From contig JBELFK010000073.1 of NCBI GenBank assembly GCA_042092935.1, positions 1 through 14,144 on the forward strand: a stretch of 14,144 nucleotides of DNA, given 5' to 3'. Under the pieces are notes generated by a model, which ran no database searches, was not told where the DNA came from, and worked only from the letters and a program-made list of their open reading frames with translations. Below, in pieces: positions 7,513-14,144 of the stretch (the first letter of the stretch is position 1; every line of letters begins with the position of its first letter). This stretch comes from JASMHC01 sp042092935 (GTDB lineage: Bacteria > Pseudomonadota > Alphaproteobacteria > Rhodobacterales > Rhodobacteraceae). Position numbers and translations under genes: made by a program.

Positions 7513-7883
7513 TCGTATTGAACGACTTCGAACTCGATCCCGTCAGGTCCATCAAAATAGAACCTCACGCCGGGTTCGTAGTCGCCATGATTGTGCGGCG
7601 TGAATCCTGCGTCACTTACTTTTTGCTCGATAGCCTTGATGTCATCGACGACCACACCGATATGATTCATCCCACCCAATTGGGTATAGTTGTCGGTCGG
7701 ATCTGACAGAGACCCGGGCGGCGTATAGAGGGCAACATAGCTGTCGTCTTCGCCGACATGGACGGTTCGGCCACCACTGATCGCAGCCCCTTGCCAGCGG
7801 ATTTTCCAACCGAAAATATCGCACAGAACTTTGGCAGTGCTATCTGGATCGGTGACGGTGTAATTTACGTGCTCTAAGGGCAT
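7509..7883 (-). CDS. VOC (glyoxalase/bleomycin-resistance/dioxygenase) family protein
   Basis: A 124-residue vicinal-oxygen-chelate protein with two beta-alpha-beta-beta-beta modules. The first begins MPLEHVNYTVTDPDSTAKV with the potential metal ligand His5; the second begins GGMNHIGVVVDD with His74 and ends in DGPDGIEFEVVQ, where Glu117 or Glu119 would complete a metal site. The full set of ligands suggests a metal-dependent lyase, dioxygenase or resistance-type binding protein; the exact reaction is not identifiable. The start at 7883 has AGAAAGG upstream. It is divergent from soxR, and its upstream region carries a MerR-type promoter with a 19-base spacer (7920-7950), so it is the likely direct target of the neighbouring SoxR. 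Confidence 0.85.
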   Translation of the reverse strand: MPLEHVNYTVTDPDSTAKVLCDIFGWKIRWQGAAISGGRTVHVGEDDSYVALYTPPGSLSDPTDNYTQLGGMNHIGVVVDDIKAIEQKVSDAGFTPHNHGDYEPGVRFYFDGPDGIEFEVVQYD

Positions 7884-7919
7884 TGGCTTGCCTTTCTCTT
7901 GAATTTATCAACGAATCAG

Positions 7920-7950
7920 AGATTACTTCTTAAAGTATACTTTAACTCAA
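7920..7950 (-). promoter_or_regulatory. MerR-family-type promoter and operator driving the VOC gene
   Basis: On the minus strand: -35 TTGAGT (7945-7950), a 19-base spacer (7926-7944), and -10 TAATCT (7920-7925). A 16-bp perfect palindrome TTAAAGTATACTTTAA (7930-7945) fills the spacer and is centred midway between the two hexamers' outer edges less the usual offset, as in soxS-type promoters. MerR-family activators, including SoxR, act on promoters with over-long 19-20 base spacers by untwisting the dyad. The dyad half-sites resemble the general MerR-family CTTAAAG type more than the classic SoxR box (CCTCAAG), so the binder is inferred from proximity. Confidence 0.6.
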
Positions 7951-7974
7951 GCGGAAAATTTGAGAGGTTCCTGA

Positions 7975-8421
7975 ATGCCCTCACGACAAGGATTGACGAT
8001 CGGCCAAGTGGCACAAAGAACGGGGCTCGCGACCTCTGCGATCCGTTATTACGAGGACATGCACCTGGTGTTTCCATTTCGCAACGACGCGGGGCAGCGC
8101 CGGTTTGCATCTGCAGACATTCGTCGCCTGTCGTTCGTAATGGTGTCTCAGTCGCTTGGCTTCAGCATCGCCGACATACACAGGGCGATGGCGTCGCTGC
8201 CCAAAGACCATGCGCCGACCAAGGCGGATTGGAGCAAAATCTCGAAACGCTTCGGCTCGGAGCTCGACCAAAGGATTGCCAAAATGCAGCTCCTGCGCGA
8301 GAGGTTGGACGGGTGCATTGGGTGCGGGTGTCTCAGCCTGAAAAATTGCGCTCTCTACAACAAGGGCGACGCTGCGGCCAAGTCAGGCCCGGGGCCGCGT
8401 CACCTGATGGTTTCAGATTGA
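7975..8421 (+). CDS. soxR: Redox-sensitive transcriptional activator SoxR
   Basis: A 148-residue MerR-family regulator. The N-terminal winged helix-turn-helix reads LTIGQVAQRTGLATSAIRYYE (7-27) with NDAGQRRF in the wing. A dimerisation helix spans about 85-112, followed by the [2Fe-2S] cluster motif C-x2-C-x-C-x5-C at Cys114, Cys117, Cys119 and Cys125, which is diagnostic for SoxR. Oxidation of the cluster by superoxide-generating or redox-cycling compounds switches on target promoters. Outside enteric bacteria SoxR usually controls a small set of genes directly, without SoxS, and the divergent VOC gene with its 19-base-spacer promoter is the obvious candidate. The ATG at 7975 fits the family N-terminus; GAGAGG lies upstream. 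The aminotransferase gene begins 47 bases downstream on the same strand. Confidence 0.93.
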   Translation: MPSRQGLTIGQVAQRTGLATSAIRYYEDMHLVFPFRNDAGQRRFASADIRRLSFVMVSQSLGFSIADIHRAMASLPKDHAPTKADWSKISKRFGSELDQRIAKMQLLRERLDGCIGCGCLSLKNCALYNKGDAAAKSGPGPRHLMVSD

Positions 8422-8468
8422 CAAGATCGGCCTGAGGTGGATCGTGCCTGCAAGGCAAAGAGGTCACA

Positions 8469-9641
8469 ATGAAGCTATCAAACCGGATCGAACACATCCT
8501 CGGCAACGGGTCCGACGGCTGGGGCGTTTTCTACAAAGCACGCGACATGGTGCGCCGTGGCATCGATGTTATCGACCTGACAATTGGCGAGCATGACATT
8601 CTCACCGACCCTGCGATCCTGAACGCGATGGATGCTGCGGCCAAGGCCGGGCATACCGGCTATGCGCCCATTCCGGGAACGAAGGAACTGAGGCAAGCCG
8701 TGGCCGATCGGTTGACCAGATATACCGGTGTCGCGACCTCGTTTGAGAACGTCTTGATAACACCGGGCGGGCAATCCGCGCTCTTTGCGGCGCATATGGC
8801 GGCCTGCAATCCTGGCGACACGGCTTTGTTTATCGATCCCTATTATGTCACCTATCCCGGCACCATCCGCGCCGCTTCGGCCGTCCCGTTGCCCGTTTGC
8901 GCACAAGCGCAAAACGGTTTTCAACCTGAGGCCGCCGACATTGCAGAACACGCGCGGAACGCGGCGTCGCTGCTGATTAACTCACCCAACAACCCGACAG
9001 GCGTCGTTTATTCACGTAAAACGCTTGAGGGCATTGCGCGTGTCTGCATCGACAATGATCTGTGGTTGATTTCAGACGAGGTCTACGACTCGCAGATTTG
9101 GGAAGGCGCGCATATTTCGCCTCGAAGCCTCTCGGACATGGAAAACCGCACGTTTGTCGTGGGGTCGATGTCCAAGAGCCATGCGATGACGGGCAGCCGA
9201 ATTGGGTGGCTCGTTGGGCCTGAACGCGCGATTGCGCATCTTGAAAACCTGTCCACACATACAACCTACGGCGTGGCGGGGTTTATCCAACAAGCCGCCA
9301 TATTTGCACTTGAGCGCGGCAAAGCGTTTGAGACCACAATCGCCGAGCCTTTCCGACGACGGCGTAAGATTGCCATCGAGATACTCGGGGAATCCCCCAC
9401 GATCCGCCTGATACCGAGCAAAGGCGCGATGTATATCATGCTCGACATCCGCGCGACGGGGATGACAGGTGAAGCATTTGCGGATGACCTTTTGGACAAG
9501 CACCACATTGCCGTGATGCCGGGCGAAGGCTTTGGCACTGCCGCCGCTGGCCATGTTCGCGTTGCCTTAACCGTCGATGACGACAGATTGACCGAGGCTT
9601 TCAACACCCTGATCTCCTTTGCTGAAGCGCGCGCAAAATAG
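8469..9641 (+). CDS. Pyridoxal-phosphate-dependent aminotransferase, class I/II
   Basis: A 390-residue fold-type I PLP enzyme of the aspartate aminotransferase superfamily. Visible are GYAPIPGTKELRQAVA (64-79), TPGGQSALF (98-106) for cofactor phosphate binding, NSPNNPTG (171-178) with Asn175, ISDEVYD (201-207) with Asp203 and Tyr206, and SMSKSHAMTGSRIGW (233-247) with the Schiff-base Lys236 and Arg244. A C-terminal GHVRVALTV provides the substrate-carboxylate arginine. All key residues are present, so it should be active; substrate specificity is not readable. The ATG at 8469 has AGAGG upstream. It sits between soxR and an MttB-family methyltransferase on the same strand, which hints at involvement in amino-compound catabolism, though this is inference only. 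Confidence 0.88.
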   Translation: MKLSNRIEHILGNGSDGWGVFYKARDMVRRGIDVIDLTIGEHDILTDPAILNAMDAAAKAGHTGYAPIPGTKELRQAVADRLTRYTGVATSFENVLITPGGQSALFAAHMAACNPGDTALFIDPYYVTYPGTIRAASAVPLPVCAQAQNGFQPEAADIAEHARNAASLLINSPNNPTGVVYSRKTLEGIARVCIDNDLWLISDEVYDSQIWEGAHISPRSLSDMENRTFVVGSMSKSHAMTGSRIGWLVGPERAIAHLENLSTHTTYGVAGFIQQAAIFALERGKAFETTIAEPFRRRRKIAIEILGESPTIRLIPSKGAMYIMLDIRATGMTGEAFADDLLDKHHIAVMPGEGFGTAAAGHVRVALTVDDDRLTEAFNTLISFAEARAK

Positions 9642-9865
9642 GTGTCGCTTTTGAACCTCGTGTCGCAAATCGGAAAGACGCAGGTCGCGATTAATCGAAA
9701 CTGATCCGAATAAAGTTGGGTTGGTCATGCAAAACGATCTTAGCAAACTGAAATTGGTGAGCCGCACGATTGGCGCAGAGCGCGGGCGTGCAGCGCGGGG
9801 GCGACCCGACCGGNNNNNNNNNNTTACCCCACCAATTTCACGACCATATCCTCTGGATTTCCAAA
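9642..9865. other. Intergenic stretch with sequencing gap
   Basis: The gap between the aminotransferase and mttB-like genes. It contains a GTGTCGC direct repeat (9642-9670 region) and ten undetermined bases at 9814-9823. A short frame from an ATG near 9727 reads into the Ns, but its 29 visible residues resemble no family that I know. I cannot place a promoter with confidence, although one would be expected if the methyltransferase gene is not read through from the aminotransferase. Confidence 0.5.
9814..9823. other. Assembly gap (10 N)
   Basis: Ten consecutive undetermined bases. Fixed short N runs commonly mark scaffold joins whose true length is unknown, so the distance between the aminotransferase and the MttB-family gene, and any small gene or promoter there, is uncertain. 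The sequence left of the gap (9781-9813) is very GC-rich, which may have caused the break. Confidence 0.95.
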
Positions 9866-11410
9866 ATGACCGAAACAAAAACCTCTCGTGCTGCCAGATC
9901 CGGCGGCAGAAACGCCCGCCGCGCGGCCCGTTCCGCAGCCCTCCCAGATGAGCTTCGCCCGATCCGCGCGGGGCTTTCTGGCGGGACATATAAACCCCTT
10001 TCTGACGCTGACGTTCTGAAAATTCACGAGGCTGCGCTGGAAGCACTCGAAACCGTTGGCTTGGCCGATGCCCCGCCTAGCGGCGTTGAGTATCTCACGA
10101 AAGCGGGTGCCATACTCGGCGACGACGGTCGTATCAGGTTCCCGCGTGCACTTGTGGAAGACACGATCGCCAAGGCCAACCGCGCGATCACCCTGCCCGG
10201 TCGTGATCCGAAGTATGACCTCGATCTTTCTGGCACGCGGGTGCACTATGGAACCGCCGGTGCTGCGGTTCATATGGTCGATGTCCACGGGCGGGAATAC
10301 CGCGAAAGCCACTTGCAGGATCTCCACGACGCGGCCCGTATCACGCAACAGCTCGACAATATCCATTTTCTGCAACGCCCCATGGTCGCGCGCGATATTA
10401 CCGACAACCGCGAGATGGACCTGAACACGATCTACGCCTGTTGCTCGGGCACCAAGAAACACATCGGCACCTCGTTCAGCGAGCCGGATTTCGTCGATGA
10501 GGCGCTCGAGATGCTCTATATGATCGCAGGCGGAGAAGACAAATTCCGCGAGCGGCCATTCGTGTCGAACTCAAACTGCTTTGTCGTGCCGCCGATGAAA
10601 TTCGCTACCGAAAGCTGCGAGGTCATGGAGAAATGCATCCTTGGCGGCATGCCCGTGTTGCTATTGTCGGCGGGGATGGCGGGTGCAACCGCCCCCTCGA
10701 CCGTTGCAGGGGCCATCACGCAAGCAGTCGCTGAATGCTTGGGCGGCTTGGTTTACGTCAACGCTGTCAAACCCGGCGCACCGGCGATCTTTGGCACTTG
10801 GCCCTTTGGTCTTGATTTGCGCACAGGGGCGATGAGCATCGGCTCGGGCGAGCAGGCCCTTCTCACCGCTGGATGCGGACAGATGCACCAATTCTACGAC
10901 CTTCCAGGCGGTGCCGCCGCCGGGGCGTCGGATTCAAAATTGCCTGATATGCAAGCCGGATGGGAGCAAATGTGCTCAAACCTGTCGGCCGGAATTTCCG
11001 GTGTGAACATGGTCTATGAAGCCGCAGGTATGCATGCCTCGCTTCTCGGATTTTGTCACGAAAGTCTGATCCTTGGGGATGACATCATCGGTCAGGCGCT
11101 ACGCTGTGTGCGTGGGATCGAGGTCACAGACGAAACCTTGGCCTTGGATCAGATGCGCGAAGTGTGCCTTGGCGGGACCGGCCATTATCTTGGCACCAGT
11201 CAAACACTGTCTCGGATGCAGGCAGATCACGTTTATCCAAACTTCGGGGACCGGACCTCGCCCAAGGAATGGGCCGAGAACGACAAGCCTGATCTGCTGG
11301 ACAAAGCAACGGCCCGCAAAGAGGCCATCCTGTCCGAACCTTCGCCAGCCCGATTTGATCCGGTGCTCGACCTTGAATTACGGGCGCGGTTCAAAATTTA
11401 CCTCGACTAG
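9866..11410 (+). CDS. MttB-family (trimethylamine/betaine-type) methyltransferase, non-pyrrolysine
   Basis: A 514-residue member of the MttB superfamily (COG5598). The family's TIM-barrel enzymes move a methyl group from a quaternary or tertiary amine to a corrinoid protein. Family hallmarks seen are an Arg-rich N-terminus leading to LSGGTYKPLSDADVLKIHEAALEALE, then VHYGTAGAAVHMVD, GTKKHIGTSF, LSAGMAGATAPSTVAGAITQAVAE, and SDSKLPDMQAGWEQ. The frame is uninterrupted, with no in-frame TAG, so it is not a pyrrolysine enzyme; relatives such as MtgB use glycine betaine, but the substrate here is unknown. The ATG at 9866 is chosen because the upstream in-frame extension would pass through the N run; the ribosome-binding site is weak. 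No corrinoid-binding protein gene is present in the window. The gene follows the aminotransferase and may share its role. Confidence 0.87.
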   Translation: MTETKTSRAARSGGRNARRAARSAALPDELRPIRAGLSGGTYKPLSDADVLKIHEAALEALETVGLADAPPSGVEYLTKAGAILGDDGRIRFPRALVEDTIAKANRAITLPGRDPKYDLDLSGTRVHYGTAGAAVHMVDVHGREYRESHLQDLHDAARITQQLDNIHFLQRPMVARDITDNREMDLNTIYACCSGTKKHIGTSFSEPDFVDEALEMLYMIAGGEDKFRERPFVSNSNCFVVPPMKFATESCEVMEKCILGGMPVLLLSAGMAGATAPSTVAGAITQAVAECLGGLVYVNAVKPGAPAIFGTWPFGLDLRTGAMSIGSGEQALLTAGCGQMHQFYDLPGGAAAGASDSKLPDMQAGWEQMCSNLSAGISGVNMVYEAAGMHASLLGFCHESLILGDDIIGQALRCVRGIEVTDETLALDQMREVCLGGTGHYLGTSQTLSRMQADHVYPNFGDRTSPKEWAENDKPDLLDKATARKEAILSEPSPARFDPVLDLELRARFKIYLD

Positions 11411-11427
11411 ACGCCTGTCTGCTCTAA

Positions 11428-11491
11428 ACCGCGCCCTCAAAGCGCAAAGGAAAAGAGACGTTTTGTCTCTGGCCTTTTGCGTGGGCGCGGT
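11428..11491 (+). repeat. Long nested inverted repeat between the mttB-like gene and typA
   Basis: Outer arms accgcgccc (11428-11436) and gggcgcggt (11483-11491) are perfectly complementary. Inside, cgcaaagg (11443-11450) faces ccttttgcg (11473-11481) with one bulged base, and agagac (11454-11459) faces gtctct (11465-11470) around a gtttt loop. The whole forms a hairpin of about 64 bases starting 18 bases after the methyltransferase stop and ending 33 bases before the typA ATG. No T tract follows the outer arm, so a simple intrinsic terminator is not obvious. It could protect the upstream mRNA 3' end, end transcription by another route, or act as the typA leader. Confidence 0.6.
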
Positions 11492-11524
11492 ATAGGCGGG
11501 CGGCGAACAGGAAAGGCACGTCTT

Positions 11525-13342
11525 ATGGACCTCCGCAATATCGCTATCATCGCGCACGTTGACCACGGCAAAACCACATTGGTGGACGAGCTTCTGAAGC
11601 AATCCGGTGCCTTTCGCGCCAATCAGGCCGTTGCAGAACGGGCAATGGACAGCAACGATCTGGAACGCGAACGCGGGATCACCATTTTCGCCAAGCCGAC
11701 CTCGGTTGAATGGAAAAACACCCGCATCAACATCGTCGATACCCCCGGTCACGCCGACTTTGGTGGCGAGGTTGAGCGTATTCTCAGCATGGTCGATGGC
11801 GTGGTTTTGCTGGTTGATGCCGCCGAAGGCCCAATGCCGCAGACCAAATTCGTGACGTCAAAAGCGCTGGCCCTTGGTCTGCGCCCGATTGTTGTTCTCA
11901 ACAAGGTCGACAAGCCCGACGCCGAACCCGATCGTGCGCTGGATGAATGTTTTGATCTTTTTGCCTCATTGGATGCAGACGACGACCAGTTGGACTTTCC
12001 GCATATGTACGCATCGGGTCGAAACGGTTGGTGTGACGCCGAATTAGACGGTCCACGCAAGGACTTAGACGCCTTGTTTAATCTGATAGTCAATCATGTC
12101 CCAAAGCCGCGCCAACTGGCGCATCAGGACGAAGACTTTACGATGTTGGCCACGACCCTTGGGTCTGACCCCTTTGTCGGACGCCTGCTGACGGGCCGTG
12201 TCGAGACTGGCAAACTCAAGGTCGGTGCAACGGTTCAGGCCCTGAGCCGTATCGGCCAAAAGATCGAACAATTCCGTGTCACGCGCATCCAAGCCTTCCG
12301 TGGCCTTGCGCAGCAAGACATCGACGAAGCGATGGCCGGCGACATCGTTTCCATCGCAGGTATGGCCAAAGCCACGGTTGCCGATACGATTTGTGCGCTG
12401 GCCGTTGATGAACCACTTGACGCGCAGCCCATTGACCCGCCGACCATCACCGTGACCTTCGGTATTAACGACAGCCCGTTGGCCGGTCGTGACGGCAAAA
12501 AGGTCCAAAGCCGCGTCATCCGTGATCGTCTGCTGAAGGAAGCGGAATCAAATGTCGCGATCAAGATCGCCGACACCCCTGGCGGAGACGCCTTTGAGGT
12601 TTCAGGCCGCGGCGAACTTCAAATGGGCGTTCTGATCGAAAACATGCGCCGTGAGGGATTTGAGCTTTCGATCTCGCGTCCTCAGGTCATCATGAAGGAA
12701 GAAAACGGTCAAACCATTGAGCCGATTGAGGAAGTCACGGTTGACGTTGACGACGAATATTCGGGCGCCGTGATTGAAAAGCTGACGGGTGCGCGCAAAG
12801 GTGAAATGACCGATATGCGCCAAACCTCGGGCAAAACGCGCATTATTGCGACCGTGCCGTCGCGCGGGTTGATCGGTTATCACGGTGAATTCCTGACAGA
12901 CACACGTGGCACCGGCGTTCTCAACCGCGTCTTCCACAGCTGGTCACCCTATCGCGGGCCAATTCCTGGCCGTCGCGCCGGCGTTCTGATTTCGATGGAG
13001 AACGGAACCTCGGTCGCATTCGCGCTGTGGAACCTTGAGGATCGCGGCAAAATGATGATCGGCGCACAAGAGCAAGTCTATACCGGCATGATTATTGGCG
13101 AGCACAGCCGCAACAATGATCTTGAGGTTAACCCTTTGAAAGGTAAGAAACTTACCAACGTTCGCGCCTCGGGTACGGATGAGGCTGTGCGTCTGACAAC
13201 GCCAATGAAATTGTCGCTGGAAGAGGCCATTGCCTATATCAATGATGACGAGTTGGTCGAAGTGACGCCAAACTCAATCCGGCTCCGCAAGCGCTATCTC
13301 GATCCACATGAGCGCAAGCGCATGTCGAAAAAGCCGAGCTAA
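11525..13342 (+). CDS. typA: Translational GTPase TypA/BipA
   Basis: A 605-residue ribosome-associated GTPase of the EF-G/LepA superfamily that helps 50S assembly and adaptation to cold and other stress. Elements in order are the P-loop AHVDHGKT (10-17), switch I region ERERGITI, DTPGHADFGG (G3), NKVDKPDAEP (G4), an EF-Tu-like domain II (near LATTLGSDPFVGRLLTGRVETG), the EF-G-like domains III and V with GRGELQMGVLIENMRREGFEL, and the BipA-specific C-terminal domain with NRVFHSWSPYRG and EVNPLKGKKLTNVRASGTDEA. The length matches the usual 600-610 residues. The ATG at 11525 (MDLRNIAIIAHVDHG) is preferred over an in-frame start at 11477, because AGGAAAGG sits about nine bases upstream. It ends in a strong terminator. 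Confidence 0.96.
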   Translation: MDLRNIAIIAHVDHGKTTLVDELLKQSGAFRANQAVAERAMDSNDLERERGITIFAKPTSVEWKNTRINIVDTPGHADFGGEVERILSMVDGVVLLVDAAEGPMPQTKFVTSKALALGLRPIVVLNKVDKPDAEPDRALDECFDLFASLDADDDQLDFPHMYASGRNGWCDAELDGPRKDLDALFNLIVNHVPKPRQLAHQDEDFTMLATTLGSDPFVGRLLTGRVETGKLKVGATVQALSRIGQKIEQFRVTRIQAFRGLAQQDIDEAMAGDIVSIAGMAKATVADTICALAVDEPLDAQPIDPPTITVTFGINDSPLAGRDGKKVQSRVIRDRLLKEAESNVAIKIADTPGGDAFEVSGRGELQMGVLIENMRREGFELSISRPQVIMKEENGQTIEPIEEVTVDVDDEYSGAVIEKLTGARKGEMTDMRQTSGKTRIIATVPSRGLIGYHGEFLTDTRGTGVLNRVFHSWSPYRGPIPGRRAGVLISMENGTSVAFALWNLEDRGKMMIGAQEQVYTGMIIGEHSRNNDLEVNPLKGKKLTNVRASGTDEAVRLTTPMKLSLEEAIAYINDDELVEVTPNSIRLRKRYLDPHERKRMSKKPS

Positions 13343-13348
13343 AATTTT

Positions 13349-13382
13349 AACGGGGTGCTTTTTGAGCGCCCCGTTTTCTTTT
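13349..13382 (+). terminator. Rho-independent terminator after typA
   Basis: The stem aacggggtgc (13349-13358) pairs with gcgccccgtt (13366-13375), including one G-U pair, around a seven-base loop tttttga. A T-rich tract follows (13374-13382). It begins seven bases after the typA stop. The left side is A/T-rich too (aaaatttt), so it may also terminate, less strongly, the convergent minus-strand gene that ends at 13424. Confidence 0.88.
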
Positions 13383-13423
13383 GTGCCGAATTATGGATAC
13401 CGACGCATCGTTGCGACCGCCGA

Positions 13424-14144
13424 TCAGGTCCGGCGCGTTAGATAGCGCTTGTCCCAATCGCTCATTCGCACTTGGTTTCCCTTCTCCATCGCGTCAGCAA
13501 ACCTCGAACCGTTGGCACCAAAAACGCACGAGACGAGGATTTTGGGATCGGTCGCCAAGGAAGCGCGCGACATTTCTTCGTCGGTCGAGCCTCGGTGGAC
13601 CGACCGGATGTCCATCATAACCACATCGCCAGCCGACAAGCTAAGCTGAGTTACGTCGTTTCCCTCAACCTTTTTCTTGATTTCAGCGTCGTCCAATGGG
13701 GTTTCGGACAAATGGCAACCGGGAATAATGCGTAGGCTTTTTCCCGATTGCAGATAAAGCAAGGCCTTCACACAGGGCACCGTTCCTTTGGCCCAAGGAT
13801 TCACATCAGCAAGAAACCCGCTGTAAGGCCCGCGCAGCAAGTCCGAGTGCCATTGCTGAGATCGATTAACTGTTATGTCCGTCAAGCCAAATTCGCGAAA
13901 TCCAGCGCTCCCATAAAGCGACGTTAAAAATTCACCCACACGCTCGTTCCTGGAAAGCGACGCGTGCAGATCGCCAAAGACCGTAAACCGATCAAAACCG
14001 GCCAAGTGGTAAGAATGGACAGCGGCGCGGGTTTGCCCCATGCGATCAAGATTGTTTTGGACTGTCCGCCTTGCGTCTTTAACAACGGCCTCGGGAACGG
14101 CCGCCGGAAGCACGGTGTAACCGTTTTCACAAAACTCGGAAATA
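13424..14144 (-). CDS. Phytanoyl-CoA dioxygenase (PhyH)-like Fe(II)/2-oxoglutarate oxygenase, N-terminus cut by right edge
   Basis: A minus-strand gene ending at 13424 whose frame stays open to the right edge. Upstream of an in-frame GTG at 14113 it reads ISEFCENGYTVLPAAVPEAVV, the usual PhyH opening, so the true start lies beyond 14144 and about 240 residues are visible. Metal ligands are the HxD pair in QQWHSDLLRG (His near 13847-13849) and the distal histidine in DIRSVHRGST (near 13595-13597). SLRIIPGCHLSE and LSAGDVVMMD are typical surrounding strands of the double-stranded beta-helix. The facial triad is therefore complete. The substrate is not recognisable; PhyH-like proteins hydroxylate lipids, amino acids or natural products. 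It converges on typA, from which it is separated by the terminator. Confidence 0.8.
   Translation of the reverse strand, partial: ISEFCENGYTVLPAAVPEAVVKDARRTVQNNLDRMGQTRAAVHSYHLAGFDRFTVFGDLHASLSRNERVGEFLTSLYGSAGFREFGLTDITVNRSQQWHSDLLRGPYSGFLADVNPWAKGTVPCVKALLYLQSGKSLRIIPGCHLSETPLDDAEIKKKVEGNDVTQLSLSAGDVVMMDIRSVHRGSTDEEMSRASLATDPKILVSCVFGANGSRFADAMEKGNQVRMSDWDKRYLTRRT

Noticed and set aside
9770..9865. Upstream extension of the MttB-family frame across the N run
   Set aside because: The frame is unreliable through undetermined bases; the ATG at 9866 begins the typical Arg-rich N-terminus.
9866..11410. Possible pyrrolysine-containing MttB
   Set aside because: No in-frame amber codon occurs within the gene and no pyl genes are visible.
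1..14144. CRISPR array, insertion sequence, tRNA or rRNA
   Set aside because: I looked for regularly spaced direct repeats, transposase motifs with terminal inverted repeats, and tRNA cloverleaf/CCA signatures, and found none that I could support.

Overview
The window looks like ordinary chromosome from an alphaproteobacterium of the Rhodobacteraceae/Roseobacter group. Its moderately high GC, the dense gene packing with 4-14 base overlaps, and the protein types all point that way: an alphaproteobacterial CysS with HLGN in place of HIGH, a CimA-type citramalate synthase, an NDUFAF6-like 'squalene/phytoene synthase family' protein, a non-pyrrolysine MttB homologue and a Roseobacter-type HNH protein. 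The family calls come from reading the translations, not from a search. A run of ten Ns at 9814-9823 shows that this is a draft scaffold join.

Layout. Minus strand, 1-1666: AlkA-like DNA glycosylase and alpha/beta hydrolase (ATGA overlap), then an HNH-family gene cut by the left edge with its own probable promoter. Plus strand, 1752-2966: an MFS transporter, convergent with the next block. Minus strand, 2963-6965: cysS, then cimA, then a catalytically degenerate squalene/phytoene-synthase-fold protein. A GC-rich nested palindrome lies between cysS and cimA. Plus strand, 7165-7512: a MmcQ/YjbR-family protein. Minus strand, 7509-7883: a VOC protein. Plus strand, 7975-11410: soxR, a class I/II aminotransferase and an MttB-family methyltransferase. 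Plus strand, 11525-13342: typA, ending in a clear intrinsic terminator. Minus strand, 13424-14144: a phytanoyl-CoA-dioxygenase-like protein cut by the right edge.

How the genes may work together. CysS and CimA are housekeeping functions (tRNA charging; the first step of isoleucine synthesis from pyruvate). The NDUFAF6-like gene overlaps cimA and is probably translationally coupled to it. The soxR/VOC divergent region holds the best regulatory signal: a 16-bp perfect dyad inside a 19-bp promoter spacer, the geometry used by MerR-family activators, oriented toward the VOC gene. The aminotransferase and MttB homologue follow soxR on the same strand and may form a small-molecule (methylamine/betaine-like) catabolic pair, but no corrinoid protein is present in the window.

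I found no mobile element, CRISPR array, tRNA or rRNA, and no clearly new multi-gene system. The more interesting leads are non-coding (three structured intergenic regions and the MerR-type promoter) and the active-site-less synthase-fold protein.
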